Assembly (NCBI GenBank): GCA_003013855.2 | Contig: ML058526.1 | Location: 4,526,001 to 4,590,000 of the forward strand | Reading direction: 5' to 3' | From: Liriodendron chinense | Taxonomy: Eukaryota > Streptophyta > Magnoliopsida > Magnoliales > Magnoliaceae | Length of the DNA stretch: 64,000 nucleotides | Part shown: positions 9,995 to 21,500 of the stretch, piece by piece | How the letters are laid out: each line of letters starts with the position of its first letter | Numbering within the stretch: position 1 is the first letter of the stretch | Translations under genes and position numbers: made by a program | Notes under the pieces: generated by a model | Database searches by the model: none | Seen by the model: only the letters and a program-made list of their open reading frames with translations | What the model was told of the DNA's origin: nothing

Positions 9995-12376
9995 GTACGC
10001 TTCTTCTCTTTCTTCTTCCATTTCTTATATAGTTAGTGATTCATCTACCATCTGTGTGGGCCCACTGTGATGTGCATCAGACATCCATACAATCCATTTC
10101 GTGGGTCCCCTATTGGTTATGGGATATCCCAAAAATCAGCTGTATCTAGAACTCAAGTGGGCCATACCTACTGAAACAGTGTATAATCATGCCTGCAACA
10201 TCTAACAGCACTTTCGTTGTGGCCCACCTGAGTTTTTGATACGGTTGAAACTTGGTTTGACCTCTTCTTTAAGTGGGGCACACACAATGGATTGGCTGGA
10301 TTTCTCAACCACATCTTAGTCGATCCTATAAACCATCATAAAGGTTTCAACGGGTGGATATCTACTCTTAACTGTTGGCTATGGCGTGGCATACCCAAGT
10401 CATGGATTACCCACCACAGAATGGTGCATCTAACTGATGGTGTGGATGCCCATCACACATCACAATGGGGCCCACACAGCTCGACCTCATGGGAGTAGGT
10501 GCACCTTGAACCTTGGCAGACTGAGATTGTGCAAATTGTTGGTGGGTCATATCCAGAAATTCATACTGAGCAGACAGTTCAAATATTTTTGTTTGAATTT
10601 GAACCATTGACCATTTTTAGGGACTCCCATTGGATGGCTAGGATATCCTGATCAATGTGATTTGGAGAAGTCGAGATCATGGTTAAGAAATATCATGATC
10701 ATCCAATGGAAGTGATAAAGGCCCTTTACTAATCTTGTATTAATTATGATGATCTCATCTCCATTTTATTAGGGTGGTATCATCATCGGCCCCACACTGT
10801 TAGGAGGCACTCCACTTTTTTATGAGAAACTGTTTAGGCCAGAAAACATGCGTAACCTCGGCACCTTTGCGAGCGTCGGGACCATGTATTACCTTTTCAT
10901 CCAAGGGTTGAAGATGGATGTGGCACTCATCGGAAAATCTGGTATAAGGGAAGTGGTGATCTCCATGTGTGGTATGATCCTTCCTTACATCACAGTGACG
11001 GTCGTCTATAAAATGCTAACCAGATTTGGTGGACCCATCCGTACAAACCGGGAACAGTTCCTTCATTTCCTATCTTCATCAATGTCGATCTCAGCCTTCC
11101 CTGTTATTAATCCAATCCTCTCGGAGCTCAACCTCCTCAATTCAGAGCTTGGCCGACTCGCCTTGTCCACATCGCTGATCAATGACATTGCAGGATGGGC
11201 TGGGGTCATCGTCTTCGAAACGTGGAAAACCATAAAAGACAACGGTCATCTTGGAACCATCTATGCATTTAAGTACTTGAGTTGCATGAGTCTACTAATC
11301 CTATTCCTTACATACGTAATCCGGCCAGTTTCATTCTGGATCATCCGCCAAACACCTAAGGGAAGACCAGTGGACAAGAGGTACATCCTTGCCACTCAAT
11401 TCATGGTCGCCGCCGTTGGGTTGTTTAGCGATATTGTCGGCGCAACCATAAATAATGGACCTTTGGCTATGGGGTTGGCGATGCCAGATGGTCCGCCACT
11501 AGCGTCGGCCATTGTCGAGAAGACGGAGACTATTGTTCAAATGATCTTTCTGCCTCTCTTCTTCGCCCACATCGGTATGAGGTCGGATCTGTCCGATATG
11601 TTCAGTATCCCGAGTTCTGGGGCGTCCCTGCAAGCTTCGGTCATTGCAGGATATATTGCAAAACTGGTAGGGACCATAGTGCCCGCTCTGTGCTACAAGA
11701 TCCCTCTCTATGATGCAATCGCACTGGGATTCATCATGAACTTCCGCGGCTTCGTTGAGGTTCTCACATATTCTAATTGGTATAATTATGAGGTAGATTT
11801 TCTTCATCGATCTATTTCTAGCCATTTTCATTCTCTTTTCTCTTACTTGATACAAGTATTTTCAAATGCTAACTACCCTCATGCATGCCATGACTTACAA
11901 AGCTATTAATAGATTTTGGCTAAAGCATAATCACTCTAAATAGTTATTACTACTCTTAACTAATTTTAAGCATATTTTTAAAAACCATCTTAAACCGAGT
12001 CGATTCGACTTGACCATATTTCAATTAGAATTGGGAAAAACTGGATTGGTTACAATTCGGTGAAAACTCAAGAAAAACTCGACAGCGATTGATAAAAATT
12101 GGACTCGACTTGGCATAACTTGAAATTATTTGTATATTTTTTTTTACATTTTATGTGTTGATTGAATAGCACTGAGAACTCATTTGAGTCTTAGAGAAAA
12201 TTTGTTTGAGCCGATTCAATTGGATTAGGTTTCAAGACGGGTTTTCTCGCTTTCATACGATGCTTTGAAAATGTTTGGATACAAAGAATCCAAGGCAAAA
12301 GAAAAGAAAAACATCAATGATCTTTTTCAGAATTTCTCAAATATAAACTTCAATTTTAAGTTTTTATTCCAGCTCT

Positions 12377-12416
<40 letters not shown>

Positions 12417-12417
12417 A

Positions 12418-12501
<84 letters not shown>

Positions 12502-15500
12502 TGTGTGTATCACATCTAATAAATCAGGCCTGTTCAATCACCAGGTGGGCCACAGCATTTATATAAAAAAATAAAAAACATGTGCCACCCAAAACCCTTC
12601 AAAATCGCTTGGAACGCCTGATTATTGTGGCTCCTATGATCATCATCATAGGATGATCAGTTGGAAAATTTTCATAAACACACCACATGATCCCCGAGAT
12701 GCTCGCCTCTTTTCTTTTCGAAGAATAGGTAAGGGTATTTTACTATTCCAAGTACCAAAATCATTTTTGATTCTTTGCATGGTTTGGTAAAATCAATTTT
12801 AGGAATTTTGGGGTTAATGTCCCCATTTTTAATTAGTTATTTAAAATTAAGGGGCATTTGGATCCTAAGTTACTTTGCATAAGCTACTTATGCCTCAACT
12901 AGTCCATCTTGATTTCTACTTATTTTACAGCTATGTTTGATTAAGAGCATCCTTATCTGCAAAAAGGTAGAAATGCATGTTTGTTTTCCAAACACAAGTA
13001 CCTATCCCTCAAGTTTGTTCAGTCAACCCGTAATATCCACCATCCATCATGTGGGCCCACCTTTGATGTGAACCGTTCATTATGTTGGGCCCTTTTGACC
13101 CTGTCTTCAATGTTAACCATCCATCGTGTGAGTCCTACCTTCAATGTGGACTATCCACCTTATGAAGCCCACCTTTGATGTGGGCTATCTATCATGTGGG
13201 GCCCACCTTGGATGTGGGTCATCCATCATGCAGGCCCACCTTTAATGTGGACCGTCCATCATGCAGGGCCCAACTTTGAAGTGGGTGGTCCATCAAATGG
13301 GGCCTGCCTTGGATGTGGATCATTCATCATTAGGGGTCGACCTTGTTATGCATCATATAAAATGTGGGGCCCACCATCAATGTTATGTCCATCATGTGGG
13401 GCCCACTTTAATATCCATTGCCCATCGTGAGGGAGCCCCACCTTTGATGTGGGTTGTCCATCATAAGGGGCCCACCTTGAATGTGGGCCATTCGTCATTG
13501 GCACATTTGATGTGGATTGCCTGTTACGTGGGCCCACTTTCAATGTCCACCTCCCATCATGTGGAGCCCACCTTTGATGTGGACCGTCCATCGTGTGGGC
13601 CCCACCTTCGATGTTGCCATCCATTATGTAGGACCCGCCTTGGATGCGGACCATTCATCATTAGGAGCCAAACTTTGATGTGGAGCATCCATTATGTGGG
13701 GCCCACCATCAATGTTTGTCCATCATGTTGGGCCACCTTCAATATCCATCGCTCCTCATGTGGAGGCCACTTTTGATATGGACCGCCCATCATATGGGCC
13801 CCACATTCAATATGGGTTGTCCATCATGCGGATTTACTTTGGATGTGGGCCATTCATCATTAGGAGCCTACCTTTGATGTGGACAATCCATTATGTGGGC
13901 TCACCTTGATATGGGTCATCCATAATGTGCATCCCACCTTTGATGTGGACTATCATCGTGTGGTCCCCACCTTTGATGTGGATTGTCCATAATGTGGGGC
14001 CTCTTTTGATATGGGTCATCCACCACATGGAGAGAGAGAGGGAGAGAGAGGTAGAAAAGTTAAAAGTTAAAAGTTAAAAGTTAAAAGCAAAAAAATAAAA
14101 AATAAAAAAAGTAACTTCCATCATGTAATTTACTTTTACAATGGTGCTTACCAAACTAAATTAACTTAAAAAATTAACCTATTAACTTACATTAAGACCC
14201 TAATGTCTACTAAAGCCAAGAAAGGGCTGGTCTAGAATTCAAGTGGTCCGACTTGGTCAAGTGTAGGGTCCAATTGAGTTTCCAGGCTTTTAAACCATGG
14301 TTGTATTTGAGTCATTTCTTTCATGAGTTAGGTCAACTTTAGGGATCATCGAACCCAACCTAATAAGAAGTAGGTCTACATCTACTGGATCCAAAGCAAG
14401 TATATTGTGGTATGACAATTTGTGGTATGGGGGCTCATTTTGGCTAAGTACCAAAAGTTAGGTGTCAACACTTTTTCATTAACTAGTGGTATGACAATTT
14501 GCATCTCAACTTCTTTTGCTATAGTTTATTGTGCTAATTATAAATACTAAATGTTTAGCTGGACCTCTTTAAAGCTTTAATCGAATAGGTGGTAAATATC
14601 CTCTATCTGCGCCTCCCATGCAGCTATGATCCTTCCTACAAATTCCTTTTCCTTTCTCTTGTATGCCATACATGTTGCCTTGCCTACAAAACCGCATTGC
14701 AACCGCCACCTTGATCTCTCTCATCCTTTATTGCCTCTGCACCTGGCTTATAAGGCACAACCCCCTTGCTATTGTTGATCTCAGTTTGTGATGCGTTGTG
14801 TTGAACACTTGCTAGGCTACCTTAAAATGTGTTTCCTCATTCGAATGAGCTCAAATGTTGACGCAGGGAGGACGTGGTAGGTAGATCACCATCTCCCTAA
14901 CTGCTTGTTTCTCGAATCCACGAGAAGAAATAAAAGGATAAAAAAGAGAAAATTAATTCTGAATAATTCTTTTGATAGATTGAATGAATAGAAACGAAAT
15001 TACAATGCATATAAATAGGAAACTAAACCCTAAGTAAAGTATCAGACTCAAACTCAAACTCAAACTCCTAGAAAACGCAACTTACTATAAATAGTAAACT
15101 TACTATTTATAGAAGTTGTTCAATCCTACTAGAACTCTTGGTTTTCGGCCAAAAATAGAAAGTTATCGAACAGGCCTAACCATGTTGTTCTACTAAATAT
15201 TTTAAGCCCTTTTCATGTTGGGCATTAACTCTAAAACCCTACAGATCCAAAGTTATGATCGAATTAAAACTTACTATAAATAGTAAAACTGAAAATAAAC
15301 TAGCCTAATGACCGTCGATACAGTCGAATCTCGCGATTCCGGCATGGGCAACCCGGTATAGTGGGTTTGGTTGGCTAAAGTAGCTCGAGCTACCCCAAAA
15401 TGATATATTATATGTCCAGAAACTCATTCTGAATTGCGAGATACGGCCGGTTTATGGTCCGGATCACTTTCGACCCCGACCGGTCTTCTTTTGGTCCATC

Positions 15501-18500
15501 TGGGCCATGAAATAATCAGCGACCCATTCTACATCAGTCTCCTCCACTTCGAAAGAACTCGAGCCTGAGTTCTCGTCCAGCTTTGGTTCATAATATTCGT
15601 ACAGATCTGCCACGTTGAAAGTCCTTGAAATCTCCATGTCATCGGGAAGATCAACAACGTAGGCATTGTCATTGATCTTGCGAATGATCGGTACCGGTCC
15701 AATCTTCTTGTGTTTCAACTTTTTGTAGGTCCCGGTAGGAAATCGCTCTTTACGTAGATGGACCATCACCTGATCACCTATTTCGAACACTTTGACACGC
15801 CGATGCTTATCGGCCGCTTCTTTGTATTTCTCGTTCGAAGTCTGTAATTTGTTGTGCACGTCTGTATGTATGTCCATGATTCGGTCCGCCATATGTTCAG
15901 TTGTAATGCTCATGCCTGGAAGCTTGGGCAGGGGAACCAAATCGAGTGTGTGACGAGGCATGCACCCATAAACAATTTGGAACGAAGATTTCCCTGTCGA
16001 TTGGTTTACCATGTTATTGAACGCAAACTCCGCTTGAGCTAGGGCCATGTCCCACTGCTTCGGCTTATCACCTGAAAGGCAACGAATGAGATTCCCCAAT
16101 GTGCGGTTTATGACCTTAGTCTGCCCATTCTATTTGCGGGTGGTAAGCACTGCTGAACTGAAGTCGCGTACCAAACCGATTGCACAAGTCTTGCCAAAAA
16201 TGGCTAACAAACTTTGTGACCCGGTCTGAAGTGATCGTCTTAGGAATCCCATGTAGTCGCATAATCTCTTTGAAGAAAAGGTTCGCAATGTGTACCGCAT
16301 CAAGAGTCTTCTTGCACAGAATGAAGTGTGCCATCTTGAAGAATCGGTCTACCACCACGAACACTGAGTCCATGCTGCGTTATGTTCGTGGGAGCCCTAA
16401 TACAAAATCTATAGATAAATCCTCCCAAGGGGCATCTAGCACAGGTAATGGCGTGTAAAGACCTGTATTTTGAGATTGCCCTTTAATAATCTGACAAATA
16501 TGACATCGTTGTACCGCCCTGCCAACATCACGAGTAAGTTGCGGCTAGTAATACCACTCTTCCACCATCGCTCAAGTCTTATCTCATCCTAGATGACCGC
16601 CGAGGCCACCGTTATGTAGCTCGATAATAATTTTGTCCCGTAACGAATTCTGCGGAATACAAAGTCGATTCCCTTTGAAGAGGAAACCATCTTGAATTAG
16701 AATGTCACTCAGGTTACCCTCTTGGCACTTTTTCCATGCATCTGCAAAATCCTCGTCATCGGTATAAAGTTCCTTGAGACAGTCGAATCCGACCACCTCA
16801 CTGCTCACGGTAATAAGAAGGGATGCACGTCGGCTAAGTGCATCTGCTACCTTGTTATGCTGCCCTGATTTGTGTTTTAAAACTAACGTAAATTCCTGTA
16901 AAAACGAAATTCATATAGCATGCATACGATTCACATTAGTCTGAGTATTGACAAAATTTAATGCCTGATGATTAGTGTACAGTATAAATTCCTTTTGAAT
17001 AAGATAGTGGCGCTAATGGCGTAGTGCGTGAACCACTGCATAAAATTCAAGCTCATAGGTCGACCACTTCTATCGTGCGTCGCTGAGTTTCTCACTGTAA
17101 AAGGTAACTAGCCTGCCCTCCTGAGAAAGGACTCCCTCAATGCCGACAATAGATGTGTCACATTCTACCTCAAACAACTTATCGAAATTGGGGAGTACCA
17201 AGACCGGTGTAGTGGACAACCGATGTTTGATTTCTGCAAAACTCTTCTCTGCCCCTTCGGTCCATTGAAACAGATCCTTCTTCATACAATCGGTAATCAG
17301 CGCGACGATACTGCTGAAGTTCCGCACAAATCGACGATAGAAGGTCACCAACCCATGAAAACTTCATACCTCATGAATGTTCGTAGGAGTCAGCGAATCC
17401 CGAATTGCTCGAACTTTCTCTTCGTCCAATACCCGTGGACGACATAATGAACCCTAGAAACAATAATCGATCAGTTAAGAATCTACATTTCTTCATATTT
17501 AAGTATAATTTGTTGTCGGTCAACACTTGTAGCACTTTTTTGAGGTGTGCTCTGTTTCATCTTGACTGTATATTAGGATGTCATTAAAGTAAACGACAAC
17601 GAAACGGCCAATGAACGGCTTCAACACTTGGTTCATTAAACGTATGAAGGTGCTTGGTGCGTTGGTTAGACCGAAGGGCATAACCAGCCACTCATATAGC
17701 CCTTCCTTGGTCTTGAAGGCTGTTTTCCCCTTGTCACCTGGCCTAATACGAATTTGATGGTATCACTCCGTATGTCATCCAACCGCCGTATTGGAAATCG
17801 ATATTTAACTGTTATTTTATTGATCGCGCGGCTATCGATACATATACTCCAAGTTCCGTCTTTCTTTGGGGTAAGGAGTGCAGGAACAGCACACTGGCTC
17901 ATGCTCTCTTTAATGAGACCCTTACGGATTAGTTCCTCCACTTTTCATTGTAGAATTTCACACTCTTTCAGATTCATCCGATAGTGCGGTCGGTTGGGCA
18001 AACTGGACCTTGGGACAAGGTCGATGTGATGTTATATGTCTTGCATGGGAGGCAACTCATCAGGTAAATCTCCAGGCCAAATACTTCGGAATTCGTCTAG
18101 CAACGGTTTAATGTGTCGAGGAATATTAGAGGATCCTGACTCCTTGCCTTTTACCATAACGGCATATATTTCGCCCGTTTCCTTTTATTCTTTAACAAAC
18201 TCGCGAATGATAAGGAGAGAGTTCCCCTCCACTTTAGAAGCTTCGGAGTGTTTCTCTAGTGTAATGCGGGCCAAAATAATTTTTCTACCATCTTTGGTGA
18301 ACATGTATATGTTTTCCCGCCTGTCGTGTGTCACATCTCGATCCGATTTCCATGACTGCCCGAGTAATATGTGGCAGGCTTCCATGTCAACCACATCACA
18401 GAGGACCTCGTCCTTATAGCTTTTACCAATGGAAAATGAGATAATGCATTGATGAGTTACCTTTGTCTTGTTCACCTTCTTGATCCAACCGATCGAATAA

Positions 18501-21500
18501 GGGGTAGGGTGCTTCGTCATAGGCAGATGTAACTTATCCACCATAATTTTTAAGACAATATTTTCGCTACTCCCACTGTCTATGATCACATCACCGATTT
18601 TCCCCTGCACGGTGCACTTTGTGTGGAAGATATTATGTTGTTGTGGGTGCACTTCCCTCCTAGGAACGTAAAGTAATCATCTCGCTACTAGCGATTGCCC
18701 ATGATCTGCAGTAAGCCAATCTACATCTTCTGTGTCCCCCTCTTCAGCCTGTTCCAATTCAGGGTTGTCTTCCGTTACTTCACCTTTCCCGCCACTTTCA
18801 TTCATAGTTAAGTGGGCTGCAGGGCGTTGAGGGCAAGCGTTCGACCAGTGACCTGGTTGGCCACAGTGGAGACAATTATCTGGCCTCGGGAGACCATATG
18901 GGTTAGGGATTCTGTTAGGACCCGCTGTAGTGGGAGTTGCATGTTGAGGCCTTGATGGATCGCTTCCCCAGTCCCAGTTCGTGACCATAGGAGGTTAAGG
19001 GCTCCTCCTATAGGTTCCTTGCCTTTGGCCAACGTTGTATCCTGAGTGGGTCCAGTGATGGGATTCCGTGTTGCCGGATAGGTCAAGTAGGGGGCCACGA
19101 TAACTGTGTTTCTGCCCGGGTGGTCAATTGGTTGGCCTCACTCAACGTTCAGACTGGATGCATCTGGACACGATCCTGGATTGTAAATCGCAACCCACCA
19201 ATGAATCGTGATACTTTTTGTGCCTATGATTCCGATAAATTATTCCGTGTAGCCAATCGTTGGAATTCTTCAAGATATTCGGCTACGGTTCGATTTTCCT
19301 AATGACAATTTTGATATTGTTGGAACAAAATTTGTTCGTAGTCGCTAGGAAGGAATCGAGCTCTAAGAAGTTGTCTCATCCGAGGCCATGTTCGGATGGG
19401 TGTCTTATTTTGACGAGCGCGAAAAACCTGTAAGTTTTCTTACCATGCTGAAGCACCAGATTTTAATTTATATGCAATTAGTTTTACTTCTTGTCGTCCA
19501 GTACTTCCATATAGTCGAAGTATCGTTCGACCTCTGCCAGACAGTCAAGGAACTCCTTTATTCGAAGTAGGCCATTAAAGCTGGGAAGATCAACTTTGCC
19601 CTGATAATCTCATTTTGCTCGTTTCACACGCTCATTCTCTAGCGCAGGTCGTCATACCAAGATGTCTTCGACCTCGTCATTGCTTGGTTCTGATTTGTCT
19701 GGTGTAGCCCTACGATTACCACCTGGTTTGCTCTACGGACTACAGGATTGTCCTGTATAGCAACTGTTAGTGGTTGTTGGTCGCCTTGGGCTCGAAGTTG
19801 AGCTAGCGATGCTGCAATCTGGTTCAAGGTCGCTTGTATACCTTGCAGGATCAACTGGTTCTCCGGTTGCACTGCTTCGAAAGCTGTCACCATTAGATAG
19901 TCCCTTAGAGCATCGTCCTTAGGATGAGGATCCAACCCTTCATTAGATGTCATCCTCCTGAAGAAGAAACCTCTCTCTGATACCAATGACATAGGGAGGA
20001 CGTAGTAGGTCGATCATCATCTTCCTAACCGATTGTTTTTCGAATCCACAAGAAGAAATAAAAGGATAAAAAAGAGGAAATTAATTCTAAATAATTGTTT
20101 TAATAGATTGAATGAATAGAAACGGAATTATAATGCATATAAATAGGAAACTAAACCCTAGGTAAAGTATCAGACTCCAACTCAAACTCAAACTCTTAGA
20201 AAATGCAACTTACTATAAATAGTAAACTTACTATTTATAGAAGTCGTTCATTCCTACTAGAACTCTTGGTTTTCGGCTAAAAATAGAAAGTTATCAAACG
20301 GGCCCAACCATGGTATTCTACTAAATATTCTAAGTCCTTTTCATGTTGCGCACTAACTCTAAAACCTTACAGATCCAAAGTTATGATCGAATTAAAACTT
20401 ACGATAAATAGTAAAACTGAAAATAAACTAGCCTAATAACCGTCAATACGGTCGAATCTCGCGATTCCAGCATGGGCAACCCGGCGTAGCGGGGTTGGTT
20501 GGCTAAAGTAGCTTGAGCTACCCCAAAATGATATGTTATATGTCCAGAAACTCATTCTAGATTGCGAGATACTGCCGGTTTACGGTCCGGATCACTTTCG
20601 ACCCTGACCAGTCTTCTTTTGGTCCATCTGGGCCATGAAATAATCAGCGACCCGTTCTACATCAAATGTTCACTTCCTCCCGACTCTTCTCGCCATTTCC
20701 CTCATCGACTTTTGCAACCGTTTTTTATACTCTTTACCCTGTTGCTTAGGAGGGGCTAGATGAAACGTCGGAAACTTGCCCACCAAAATCATGGAAACCG
20801 GCTTCGGAGAGACATTAATCGGGAAAGACAAACCATCGGCCTCAAGATCGAAAACTAAAGCACAAAGAAACAACCAACCACAAAATAATCTTCGCTCTCG
20901 CGACTAGGATAAAGGACTGGTTCAAGAGTTAGAAGGATCCAATTCCAGTACAATACGTATCCTAATTGTGATTTGGGAGATAACCTCAAAGCACAAAGTG
21001 TGCATCGAGATTCTAGCAATTCAGATTTAAGAGCAATGTTATTGTTGAATCTGATTCTCATACAGCTACTAATGCCACCTCTTGCCCCTTGGGCCCTATT
21101 CCATGTGTCATTTGGTATCAAGTGAGGGAGATCAATCGTCTGAGGTTGTTGTTGAACTTTAGAATCTCTCACGCTTAGGGAGGAACTCATTTGTGGATTG
21201 GCTAGCTAGGATGGAACCTGATGAGTGTCCTAATCACAAGTTTCATAGCAGAGAGAGCTCTGCTATGATGTTAAAACCGCTCTGCTATGACGTTAAAACC
21301 TATTTGAACAAGTTCATATTAAATATGGAAATTAAAAGTTAGACCAACCAAAGACCCAAACCATAGACAACTAAGGTACCCTTTGATAAATTGAAAAATA
21401 AGCTCTAAAAATTAATTTTAAGTGTTGAAAATTTAAAATGCTAAATTATAATTTTGAAATAATTTTAAAGATATTTTAGTCAAAAAGTGAAAATAAATTT

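Larger units (their letters stand above)
14859..20664 (-). mobile_element. Complete but decayed Ty3/gypsy element, CRM-like chromovirus
   Basis: Minus-strand LTR retrotransposon. LTRs of exactly 678 bp (14859-15536 and 19987-20664) are flanked by the perfect 5-bp duplication AATGT (14854-14858 and 20665-20669). A tRNA-Met-type primer site lies at 19975-19986. Order on the minus strand is gag, protease, reverse transcriptase, RNase H, integrase, all broken by stops and frameshifts. The integrase C-terminus, which runs through the polypurine tract into the 3' LTR, points to the CRM (centromeric retrotransposon) clade. About 51 differences between LTRs by hand count (about 7.5%) make it far older than the element at 41-6856. 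Confidence 0.92.

Noticed and set aside
11758..11759. Upstream GT after FRGFVE as the exon 2 donor
   Set aside because: It would remove 11 residues from a segment whose length matches the CHX family when the donor at 11793 is used; kept only as a possible alternative.
12265..12519. Frame encoding Ser-Leu and Tyr-Ile runs
   Set aside because: Translation of the (CT)n(TA)n microsatellite.
13194..13909. Several overlapping open frames rich in His, Pro and Gly
   Set aside because: They arise from the GGGCCCAC minisatellite, whose units keep frames open in more than one phase and on both strands.
13020..14030. Regular repeat spacing suggested a CRISPR-like array
   Set aside because: Units are degenerate throughout with no conserved repeat/variable spacer alternation, and the DNA is plant nuclear.
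20855..21190. 111-codon minus-strand frame between the CRM-like element and the MITE
   Set aside because: No recognisable motif or compositional sign of coding.
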